Below are positions 1 through 5,878 of a stretch of 12,395 bases of DNA, in pieces. Within the stretch, counting starts at the first letter, position 1; the number at the start of each line of letters is the position of its first letter. Origin of the DNA: an uncultured Clostridia bacterium (GTDB lineage Bacteria; Bacillota; Clostridia; Oscillospirales; Acutalibacteraceae); contig CANQLQ010000030.1 in NCBI GenBank assembly GCA_947624755.1, positions 1 to 12,395 on the forward strand. The letters are read 5' to 3'. Position numbers and translations under genes: made by a program. Under the pieces are notes generated by a model that was given only the letters and a program-made list of their open reading frames with translations, was not told where the DNA came from and made no database searches.

Positions 1-88
1 CATGGGTTGCTCCTGCAAAACAAAATATGGAAATAAACGTATCTGTAAAGACGGACCTGTGCTTGAAAAGGAGGAAATTATATGGTAA
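1..88 (+). CDS. pyrK: Dihydroorotate dehydrogenase electron transfer subunit PyrK, C-terminal fragment
   Basis: This is the 3' end of a gene that begins before the window; the reading frame has full codons from position 2 and stops with TAA at 86-88. The visible 29 residues start MGCSCKTKYG and continue to a second conserved block, ICKDGPVLEKEEIIW. In the PyrK family the C-terminus carries a [2Fe-2S] cluster with four cysteines; the Cys in GCS and the Cys in ICKDGP fit the last two ligands, followed by the usual DGPV motif. PyrK binds FAD and the cluster and passes electrons from PyrD to NAD+. The stop overlaps the pyrD start by 7 bases, and the pyrD ribosome binding site lies inside this coding end, so the two subunits are probably translationally coupled. 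The N-terminal FAD/NAD domains are outside the window. Identification rests on the motif plus the adjacent pyrD. Confidence 0.88.
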   Translation, partial: MGCSCKTKYGNKRICKDGPVLEKEEIIW

Positions 89-993
89 ACACAAAAGTTG
101 ACCTTTGCGGTATAACGCTTGACAACCCTGTAATTCCTGCCTCCGGCACATTCGGTTTCGGCTATGAGTTTGCGGAGCTTTATGATATAAACATGCTCGG
201 CACATTCTCTTTCAAAGGAACTACCAAAGAGCCGAGATTCGGTAACCCAACACCGAGGATTGCCGAATGTAAAAGCGGTATGATAAACTCTGTCGGACTT
301 CAAAATCCCGGAGTTGAAGCTGTTATTGAAAACGAACTTCCAAAGCTTAAAAAGCGCTTCAGCAAGCCCGTTATGGCGAACATCAGCGGTTTTTCGATTG
401 ACGAATATGTTTATTGCTGTGAAAAAATTGACAAAGAAGAGCAGGTGGGCTGGCTTGAAGTCAATGTAAGCTGTCCTAATGTTCACGGCGGAGGAATGAG
501 CTTCGGTATAAGCGCCGAATCGGCCGCTAAGGTTACAAAAGCGGTCAAAGCCGTTACAACAAAGCCTGTTTTTATAAAGCTTTCACCGAATGTTACCGAT
601 ATAACCGAAATTGCGCTTGCCTGTGAAGAAGCGGGCGCGGACGGAATAAGTATGATAAACACACTGCTTGGAATGAGAATCGATCTCAAAACAAAAAGGC
701 CTGTTATCGCCAACAAAATGGGCGGTTTTTCCGGAGCGGCAATTATGCCTGTTGCACTTCGTATGGTTTACCAGGTTTTTGAAAAGATAAATATTCCGAT
801 TATCGGTATGGGCGGCATTTCAAGCGCTGACGACGTAATTGAAATGATGCTTGCCGGAGCGACTGCCGTTGAGGTAGGGGCGGCAAACCTTGTTGACCCA
901 TTTGCCTGCAAAACGATAATTGAAGATTTGCCGAAGGTAATGGAAAAATACGGTATCAAAAATTTAAAAGATATAATAGGAGGAGCGCACTAA
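82..993 (+). CDS. pyrD: Dihydroorotate dehydrogenase class 1B, catalytic subunit
   Basis: This is the FMN-containing catalytic subunit that oxidises dihydroorotate to orotate, the fourth step of UMP synthesis, in the cytoplasm. Its 303 residues match the usual length of class 1 enzymes. Visible family marks are the N-terminal NPVIPASGTFG (15-25), Lys45 in FKGTT (FMN/substrate region), NSVGLQNPG (69-77), the catalytic base Cys131 in NVSCPN, the substrate loop INTLLGM, and the C-terminal phosphate-binding GMGGI and GA stretches. A Cys base, rather than Ser, and the adjoining pyrK indicate class 1B, which uses NAD+ through PyrK. The start at 82 follows GGAGG (70-74) by 7 bases and lies within the pyrK end. 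The stop overlaps the pyrF start by one base (TAATG). No defect is seen. Confidence 0.96.
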   Translation: MVNTKVDLCGITLDNPVIPASGTFGFGYEFAELYDINMLGTFSFKGTTKEPRFGNPTPRIAECKSGMINSVGLQNPGVEAVIENELPKLKKRFSKPVMANISGFSIDEYVYCCEKIDKEEQVGWLEVNVSCPNVHGGGMSFGISAESAAKVTKAVKAVTTKPVFIKLSPNVTDITEIALACEEAGADGISMINTLLGMRIDLKTKRPVIANKMGGFSGAAIMPVALRMVYQVFEKINIPIIGMGGISSADDVIEMMLAGATAVEVGAANLVDPFACKTIIEDLPKVMEKYGIKNLKDIIGGAH

Positions 994-1691
994 TGGGTAA
1001 AGACGTTATTATCGCCTGCGACTTTGCGGGGGAAGAGGAATGTATGAGCTTCCTCGATAAGTTCACCGAAGAGAAGCCGTATGTAAAAATCGGTATGGAG
1101 CTGTTCTATTCGGCAGGCCCCGAAATTGTAAGGGAAATTAAAAAAAGAGGACACAAGATTTTCCTTGACCTCAAGCTTCACGATATTCCCAACACGGTAA
1201 AAAAGACAATGGCTGTTCTTTCATCTCTTGATGTTGATATGTGCAACCTTCACGCAAGCGGAACAAAGACTATGATGGAATTTGCGCTTGAAGGCTTGAC
1301 AAGACCGGACGGCACAAGACCGCTTCTTATTGCGGTAACTCAGCTTACCTCAACGAGCGAAGAAAGAATGAAAAGCGATCTTCTTATTGAAAAGCCTCTT
1401 GATGAAGTTGTTATGCATTATGCAAAGTGTGCTGCCGAAGCCGGTCTTGACGGTGTAGTATGTTCACCTCTTGAAAGCGGAAAGGTTCACGAGGTCTGCG
1501 GCAAAAATTTTATAACCGTAACACCGGGCGTTCGTTTTGCGGACGGTGATGTAGGCGACCAGGTTCGTGTTACAACTCCCGAAAAAGCAAAAGAAATCGG
1601 CTCTGATTATATTGTAGTCGGAAGACCTATAACTCAGTCGGAGGATCCTGTTGCGGCGTACAGACGCTGCGTAAAGGGCTTTATAAATTAA
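993..1691 (+). CDS. pyrF: Orotidine 5'-phosphate decarboxylase
   Basis: PyrF decarboxylates OMP to UMP, the last step of the pathway. The 232-residue protein is the short TIM-barrel type. The catalytic Asp-x-Lys-x-x-Asp array is present as FLDLKLHDIPNT (Asp59, Lys61, Asp64), with Asp10 in ACDF and Lys32 in VKIGMEL as the other expected active-site residues. The phosphate-binding end is seen in PGVR (178-181) and VGRPI with Gly210-Arg211. The start codon at 993 overlaps the pyrD stop as TAATG, and its ribosome binding site (AGGAGG, near 978-984) lies in the pyrD end. A 42-base gap separates it from pyrE. Length and motifs are complete. Confidence 0.96.
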   Translation: MGKDVIIACDFAGEEECMSFLDKFTEEKPYVKIGMELFYSAGPEIVREIKKRGHKIFLDLKLHDIPNTVKKTMAVLSSLDVDMCNLHASGTKTMMEFALEGLTRPDGTRPLLIAVTQLTSTSEERMKSDLLIEKPLDEVVMHYAKCAAEAGLDGVVCSPLESGKVHEVCGKNFITVTPGVRFADGDVGDQVRVTTPEKAKEIGSDYIVVGRPITQSEDPVAAYRRCVKGFIN

Positions 1692-1733
1692 ACAGAAAGG
1701 AAAAGGTACAAAACTTGTATCAGGTAAGACAAA

Positions 1734-2372
1734 ATGGATACTAAGATTGAAGTAGCAAAGGCGCTTCTTGAAATCAAAGCGGTTTTCTTCCGTCCCGAAG
1801 AACCGTTCGTATGGGCAAGCGGAATAAAAAGTCCTGTTTACTGCGATAACAGACTTATACTCACCGCTCCCGAAAAAAGAACGCTTGTTGAAACAGCAAT
1901 TGCCCAAACCGTAAAAAATAATTATCCCGATTGTGAAGTTCTTATGGGCACTTCGACCGCCGGTATTGCCCATGCCGCAATTGCCGCAGAAATTCTCGGT
2001 ATGCCTATGGGCTATGTCCGTTCGGGTGCAAAAGACCACGGCAGACAGAATCAAATTGAAGGCAGACTCGAAAAAGGGCAGAAGGTTGTTGTTATCGAAG
2101 ACCTTATTTCAACCGGCGGCAGCGTTATTGAAGTTGTAAATGTTCTCAGGCAGGCCGGCGCTGAGGTACTCGGCATTGTAAGTATTTTCACCTACGGTAT
2201 GCAAAAAGGTATTGAAAGACTTGCCGCTGCAAACGTGAAAAATATAAGCCTTACAAACTTCGATACAATCGCGCAGGTTGCCGCTGAAAACGGCTACATC
2301 AAACCGGAGGATATAGCAAGACTTATCAAGTTCAGAGATAATCCGAGCGACGAAAGCTGGATCGGAGCATAA
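1734..2372 (+). CDS. pyrE: Orotate phosphoribosyltransferase
   Basis: PyrE joins orotate and PRPP to give OMP. The 212-residue protein shows the type I phosphoribosyltransferase fold marks: WASGIKSPVYCDNR (27-40), which binds orotate, the flexible catalytic loop with VRSGAKDHGRQNQIEG (95-110), and the PRPP motif VVVIEDLISTGGS (118-130). ATG at 1734 is the only nearby start in frame, since an in-frame TAA precedes it, but its Shine-Dalgarno is only AGGT at 1722-1725. A much better purine tract (1694-1706) sits further upstream and would instead serve a 9-codon TTG mini-ORF that overlaps the pyrE start (see findings). pyrB follows after 17 bases, so this is the middle of one operon. Confidence 0.95.
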   Translation: MDTKIEVAKALLEIKAVFFRPEEPFVWASGIKSPVYCDNRLILTAPEKRTLVETAIAQTVKNNYPDCEVLMGTSTAGIAHAAIAAEILGMPMGYVRSGAKDHGRQNQIEGRLEKGQKVVVIEDLISTGGSVIEVVNVLRQAGAEVLGIVSIFTYGMQKGIERLAAANVKNISLTNFDTIAQVAAENGYIKPEDIARLIKFRDNPSDESWIGA

Positions 2373-2389
2373 AAGAAAGGGAATATACG

Positions 2390-3313
2390 GTGACCAAGAT
2401 GAGAAGTGTAATTGACATACTTGACCTTTCAACCGAAGAGATAGACGAGCTTATTGAAACGGCTCTCGATATCATTGCTGACGGTAAAAAATATTCGGAA
2501 AAGTGTAAAGGCAAGAAGCTTGCCACCCTTTTCTTTGAGCCGTCAACGAGAACAAGGCTTTCTTTTGAAGCCGCAATGTATGAACTCGGCGGACAGGTGC
2601 TCGGCTTTTCGGATTCGGGCAGCTCATCTGCATCAAAGGGTGAAAGCGTATCGGACACAGTTAGAGTTGTAAGCTGCTATGCTGATATTATTGCAATGCG
2701 CCACCCGAAAGAGGGTGCGCCTATGGTTGCAAGCATGAAGGCATCGGTTCCCGTTATCAACGCGGGCGACGGCGGACACAACCATCCGACACAAACCCTT
2801 GCCGATCTTCTGACGATAAAAAGAGAAAAGGGCGCTTTTGAAGGAATCACGGTAGGCTTCTGCGGCGACCTTAAATTCGGAAGAACAGTCCATTCCCTTA
2901 TAGGAGCGCTTTCAAGATATAAAAATGTCAGTTTTGTGCTTATTTCTCCCGATGAACTCACAGTTCCGAGCTATATTAAAAAAGAAATTCTCGACGCAAA
3001 GAATATTAAATATTACGAAACTACCGACCTCGAAAAAGCAATGCCAGAGCTTGACATTCTTTATATGACCCGTGTTCAGAGAGAGCGATTCTTCAACGAA
3101 CAAGATTATATACGTCTCAAAGACAGCTACATTCTCACTCCCGAAAAGCTCAAAAATGCAAAGGAGGATATGTGTATTCTTCATCCGCTTCCAAGAGTAA
3201 ACGAGATTTCCGTTGCCGTTGACGAAGACCCGAGAGCGCTTTATTTTAAGCAGGCGCTTAACGGAAAATATATGAGAATGGCGCTTATTCTTAAACTTTT
3301 GGAGGTGCAATAA
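2390..3313 (+). CDS. pyrB: Aspartate carbamoyltransferase catalytic subunit
   Basis: PyrB condenses carbamoyl phosphate and aspartate to carbamoyl aspartate, the committed step of pyrimidine synthesis. The 307-residue chain carries the carbamoyl phosphate motif STRTRLSFE (52-60), the 80s loop SASKGES with Lys83, which completes the neighbouring subunit's active site in the trimer, HPTQ (132-135), MTRVQRERF (227-235) and the aspartate-side HPLPR (265-269). The start is GTG at 2390, nine bases after AAAGG at 2376-2380; an ATG three codons later (2399) would sit too far from that site. The gene follows pyrE by 17 bases, and its end contains GGAGGT, which serves pyrI. The presence of pyrI suggests the regulated dodecameric enzyme. 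Confidence 0.96.
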   Translation: MTKMRSVIDILDLSTEEIDELIETALDIIADGKKYSEKCKGKKLATLFFEPSTRTRLSFEAAMYELGGQVLGFSDSGSSSASKGESVSDTVRVVSCYADIIAMRHPKEGAPMVASMKASVPVINAGDGGHNHPTQTLADLLTIKREKGAFEGITVGFCGDLKFGRTVHSLIGALSRYKNVSFVLISPDELTVPSYIKKEILDAKNIKYYETTDLEKAMPELDILYMTRVQRERFFNEQDYIRLKDSYILTPEKLKNAKEDMCILHPLPRVNEISVAVDEDPRALYFKQALNGKYMRMALILKLLEVQ

Positions 3314-3316
3314 GAT

Positions 3317-3733
3317 ATGATTATCAATCCGATTGAAAACGGAATAGTGATTGACCACATTAAAGCGGGTAAAGGTATGCAGCTTTACAACATACTTCAT
3401 CTCGGAGAGCTTTCCTGCTCTGTTGCAATAATAAAAAATGCAAACAGCGTGAAATTGGGCAAGAAGGATATCATTAAAATTGATGAAGTTATTGACCTTG
3501 ACCTTGACATAATCGGCTACATTGATCCGGGTATTACCGTTAACATCATCAGAAACGGTGTCAACGAAAAACGTGTAAATATTGAAGCACCCGAAAGAAT
3601 TACCAATGTAATCAAATGCAAAAATCCTCGCTGCATTACTTCCGTTGAGCAGGAGCTGCCTCATGTATTTAAGCTTACTGACAGAGAAAATATGGTTTAC
3701 CGCTGTATTTATTGCGAATCAAAGGCAAAATAA
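3317..3733 (+). CDS. pyrI: Aspartate carbamoyltransferase regulatory subunit
   Basis: PyrI is the non-catalytic chain that binds nucleotides and holds PyrB trimers together. This 138-residue copy is shorter than the roughly 150 residues of the enterobacterial protein, mainly at the N-terminus. The allosteric half keeps VIDH (Asp13), KKDIIKIDE (Lys49-Lys50, Lys54) and the APERI block that precedes the zinc domain. The C-terminal zinc domain has four cysteines, Cys101-x4-Cys106 and Cys130-x2-Cys133, the expected spacing for structural zinc and contact with PyrB. The gene starts three bases after the pyrB stop, and its ribosome binding site GGAGGT (3301-3306) lies inside the pyrB end, which fits balanced production of the two chains. 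It is the last gene before the terminator. Whether ATP, CTP or UTP regulates this version cannot be read from sequence. Confidence 0.94.
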   Translation: MIINPIENGIVIDHIKAGKGMQLYNILHLGELSCSVAIIKNANSVKLGKKDIIKIDEVIDLDLDIIGYIDPGITVNIIRNGVNEKRVNIEAPERITNVIKCKNPRCITSVEQELPHVFKLTDRENMVYRCIYCESKAK

Positions 3734-3743
3734 ATTTAATAGC

Positions 3744-3780
3744 ACCCGATAAGAGAACGGTATCTTATCGGGTTGTTTTT
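3744..3780 (+). terminator. Intrinsic terminator of the pyr operon
   Basis: An 11-bp perfect stem pairs 3744-3754 (ACCCGATAAGA) with 3763-3773, with an 8-base loop, followed by TGTTTTT at 3774-3780. It lies 10 bases after the pyrI stop and ends the operon. Confidence 0.9.
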
Positions 3781-3782
3781 AT

Positions 3783-3802
3783 ACTGTATCAGATGATACA
3801 GT
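3783..3802. promoter_or_regulatory. Perfect 20-bp dyad, possible operator
   Basis: ACTGTATCA (3783-3791) and its exact inverse TGATACAGT (3794-3802) are separated by two bases. A two-base loop is too tight for a good RNA hairpin at full length, so a protein-binding palindrome is at least as likely as a second terminator. It lies 66 bases upstream of the -35 box of the next gene. The regulator is unknown. Confidence 0.4.
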
Positions 3803-3868
3803 CTGAATTTTTCCTTATTTTCAACATATTCAATATATTTTTCAACATCGAAATTGAGAGCTTATTTA

Positions 3869-3897
3869 TTGACTTTGAAACGCAAAAAAGATACAAT
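3869..3897 (+). promoter_or_regulatory. Promoter of the aldo/keto reductase gene
   Basis: TTGACT (3869-3874) and TACAAT (3892-3897) are separated by exactly 17 bases, close to the vegetative sigma consensus. Transcription would start near 3904, giving a leader of about 30 bases that contains AAGGAG at 3918-3923, nine bases before the ATG at 3933. Confidence 0.8.
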
Positions 3898-3932
3898 ATA
3901 TACGATATTAAAAATCCAAGGAGAAAATAAAA

Positions 3933-5045
3933 ATGAGTGCATTTTTCCCCGAAACAAAGAAAAAGCTCGGTTTCGGAGTAATGAGACTTCAGATGAACGG
4001 TGATGAAGTTGATTATGACGAATTTTGCAAAATGATTGATGCATTTCTTGCAAACGGTTTTAACTATTTTGATACAGCGCACGGCTATATTTCCGGAAAA
4101 AGCGAAGTTGCTCTTTGCCAATGCCTTACAAAAAGATATCCGCGGGAAAGCTATCTTCTTGCCAACAAGCTTTCCGAAGGCTTTTTCAAGAACGAGGAGG
4201 ATATTGTTCCCTTCTTTGAAAGTCAGCTTGAAATTTGCGGTGTTGATTATTTCGACTTCTATCTTATGCACGCCATGAGCGCTGAATATTATCCGAAATA
4301 TATGAAGTGCAGAGCGTTTGAAATCTGTAAAAGTCTTAAAGAACAGGGTAAAATCAGACACATTGGTATGTCTTTCCATGATACTGCCGATGTGCTTGAC
4401 AAAATTCTAAGCGAACAGCCTGATATTGAATTTGTTCAGCTTCAGTTTAACTACGCTGACTTTGAGGACGAAAGGGTACAAAGCCGAAAATGTTACGAGG
4501 TGTGCGTAAAACATAACAAACCTGTTATTGTAATGGAACCAGTAAAGGGCGGCAAGCTTGTAAATCTTCCGAATGAAGCGGGCAGGATTCTTGAAAACCT
4601 CGGCCATGGCAGCAAGGCGAGTTATGCAATCCGCTTTGCGGCCTCTTTTGAAAATGTTTTCATGGTGCTTTCGGGCATGGGCAATATGGAAATGATGAAC
4701 GATAACATAAGCTTTATGAGGAATTTTGTGCCGCTTTGCGACGAGGAGTACAAGGCGGTTGAAAAGGTCAGAGATATCCTTTTAAAGCTTGACACGATTG
4801 AATGTACGAAATGTCGTTATTGCGTTGACGGCTGTCCAAAGAAAATTCTTATTCCTGATTTGTTTGCCTGCTATAATAATAAAATTCAGCTTAAAATCGA
4901 AACCGTAAACAAGGAGTACGCCGAAGTTACGAAGAATAACGGCAAAGCTTTAGACTGCATAAAATGCGCGAAGTGTGAATTTATCTGTCCGCAGCATCTT
5001 AAAATCAGAAATCTTCTTGAAAAAGTTGCGGCTGAATTTGAATAG
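3933..5045 (+). CDS. Aldo/keto reductase fused to a 2x[4Fe-4S] ferredoxin domain
   Basis: A 370-residue cytoplasmic oxidoreductase. The first 270 or so residues form an aldo/keto reductase barrel: GFGVMRL near the start, and the catalytic tetrad as Asp47 and Tyr52 (FDTAHGY), Lys79 (ANKL) and His113 (LMHAM). The C-terminus adds two ferredoxin-type motifs of form C-x2-C-x2-C-x3-CP, Cys291/294/297/301 and Cys342/345/348/352, separated by a helix-rich linker. This arrangement is the predicted oxidoreductase family COG1453, common in anaerobes; its physiological substrate is generally unassigned. The clusters suggest that ferredoxin or another one-electron carrier exchanges electrons with the barrel, an inference. 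The gene has its own promoter and appears to be transcribed alone, facing the next gene across a terminator. Start choice is firm because of AAGGAG nine bases upstream. Sure of family, not of substrate. Confidence 0.9.
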   Translation: MSAFFPETKKKLGFGVMRLQMNGDEVDYDEFCKMIDAFLANGFNYFDTAHGYISGKSEVALCQCLTKRYPRESYLLANKLSEGFFKNEEDIVPFFESQLEICGVDYFDFYLMHAMSAEYYPKYMKCRAFEICKSLKEQGKIRHIGMSFHDTADVLDKILSEQPDIEFVQLQFNYADFEDERVQSRKCYEVCVKHNKPVIVMEPVKGGKLVNLPNEAGRILENLGHGSKASYAIRFAASFENVFMVLSGMGNMEMMNDNISFMRNFVPLCDEEYKAVEKVRDILLKLDTIECTKCRYCVDGCPKKILIPDLFACYNNKIQLKIETVNKEYAEVTKNNGKALDCIKCAKCEFICPQHLKIRNLLEKVAAEFE

Positions 5046-5046
5046 T

Positions 5047-5140
5047 AGTGGCGACCCCGTGTGGTCGCCCACGGGCATCGCCCGCAGGAATTACGCGAGG
5101 TAGATTTATGTAAGCTTTTACTCTTAAGCCGCGAAATGGT
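5047..5140. repeat. Interspersed palindromic repeat, copy A
   Basis: A GC-rich element in an AT-rich spacer, starting one base after the reductase stop. It contains two hairpins, GGCGACC/GGTCGCC (5050-5056 with 5063-5069) and CGGGC-ATC-GCCCG (5072-5084), then a core with TTACGCG (5091-5097), AGATTTAT (5102-5109), GCTTTTAC (5114-5121) and GCCGCGAAA (5128-5136). The same modules recur at 9435-9746; positions 5050-5088 are identical to 9628-9666. It could be a REP-like or MITE-like element; no transposase is in the window. Confidence 0.8.
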
Positions 5141-5142
5141 AT

Positions 5143-5182
5143 GCGAAGTGGCGACCCAAACAGGGTCGCCACTTCGCGTTTT
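5143..5182 (+). terminator. Strong hairpin between convergent genes, likely terminator
   Basis: A 15-bp perfect stem pairs 5143-5157 with 5163-5177 around the loop AAACA, followed by GTTTTG. This fits termination of the reductase transcript. The other strand has no T tract after the stem, so it would block the opposing operon only weakly. Its arms contain AGTGGCGACCC, the same 11 bases that open repeat copy A at 5047-5057. Confidence 0.7.
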
Positions 5183-5193
5183 GTAAATAACTA

Positions 5194-5865
5194 TTAGTGA
5201 ATTATATCCGCGTTTTGTATTGAGCCGACATAAAAGCTGTCATCTGAGTTTTTGCGAAGCGTTACACGAACATATTTTGCAGGTTCGGGTTCAATCATAT
5301 TTCCGTTTGAATCCTGAGCCCAGTCCTCTCCGGCAAGATAGCCTACGGTAAGAATTACGCTGTTGCCTTTTTTGTCGATATCAACAACTCTCGGCGTATA
5401 AATCGGCGTAATGCCGGTAATCGGTATGACATAACAATTTTTCTTTTCGCTGTAGTTAAATTCTATTCCGCCGCCATCGACGGAGCAATGGTTAATTTTT
5501 ACATCACTTCCGAAAAGCTTTTCAAACTTTTCTTCAACATTTTTTTCGGGCAAAAGCATACCGTCCTGCGTGTAATCAAAAGCGTCCGGGTCTTTGGTTT
5601 CCTCAAGAATTGACCAAATGGTGATAGCAACAAGCTGATTTATGTTTGCGGTTGTAACATCATCAAAGGTCTCGGGGTCATTCATAATAACCGGAGCAAT
5701 AAGCTCTTCATATTCCTGACGCTTTTCATAATCTATAGCAGATTTTTTGTCTTTTATTTTGCCGGCGGAAAACATTACAATACTGACTATTCCCGTCAAA
5801 ACAAGCAAAAGAACAATTGAGCCGACAACATAATTAAGGACTTTTTCTCTTTTTTTACTTTTCAC
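5194..5865 (-). CDS. Small membrane-anchored protein of unknown function
   Basis: I do not recognise this 223-residue protein. It has a lysine-rich N-terminus (MKSKKREK), one hydrophobic segment at about residues 11-33, and then a soluble domain that should lie outside the membrane by the positive-inside rule. There is no lipobox and no obvious cleavage site. The outer part starts with a charged helical stretch (37-60), followed by an acidic region and a beta-rich half that contains two isolated cysteines and no recognisable catalytic motif. The start is GTG at 5865, eight bases after a strong AGGGGG site that begins right at the proA stop. Only 13 bases separate it from proA, so it is very probably the last gene of that operon. 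A role in proline synthesis is not implied by the sequence. Confidence 0.75.
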   Translation of the reverse strand: MKSKKREKVLNYVVGSIVLLLVLTGIVSIVMFSAGKIKDKKSAIDYEKRQEYEELIAPVIMNDPETFDDVTTANINQLVAITIWSILEETKDPDAFDYTQDGMLLPEKNVEEKFEKLFGSDVKINHCSVDGGGIEFNYSEKKNCYVIPITGITPIYTPRVVDIDKKGNSVILTVGYLAGEDWAQDSNGNMIEPEPAKYVRVTLRKNSDDSFYVGSIQNADIIH

Positions 5866-5878
5866 TTTCGCTGCCCCC

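Noticed and set aside
1464..2054. Minus-strand frame (196 codons) opposite pyrF and pyrE
   Set aside because: It spans two genes and their spacer on the other strand; a shadow frame.
2912..3664. Long minus-strand frame (250 codons) opposite pyrB and pyrI
   Set aside because: It is a shadow of two well-supported genes, with cysteine/asparagine-rich composition and no recognisable domain.
3712..3930. Open frame of 72 codons on the + strand overlapping the pyrI end
   Set aside because: It runs through the pyr terminator, the dyad and the reductase promoter, so it cannot be a normal message.
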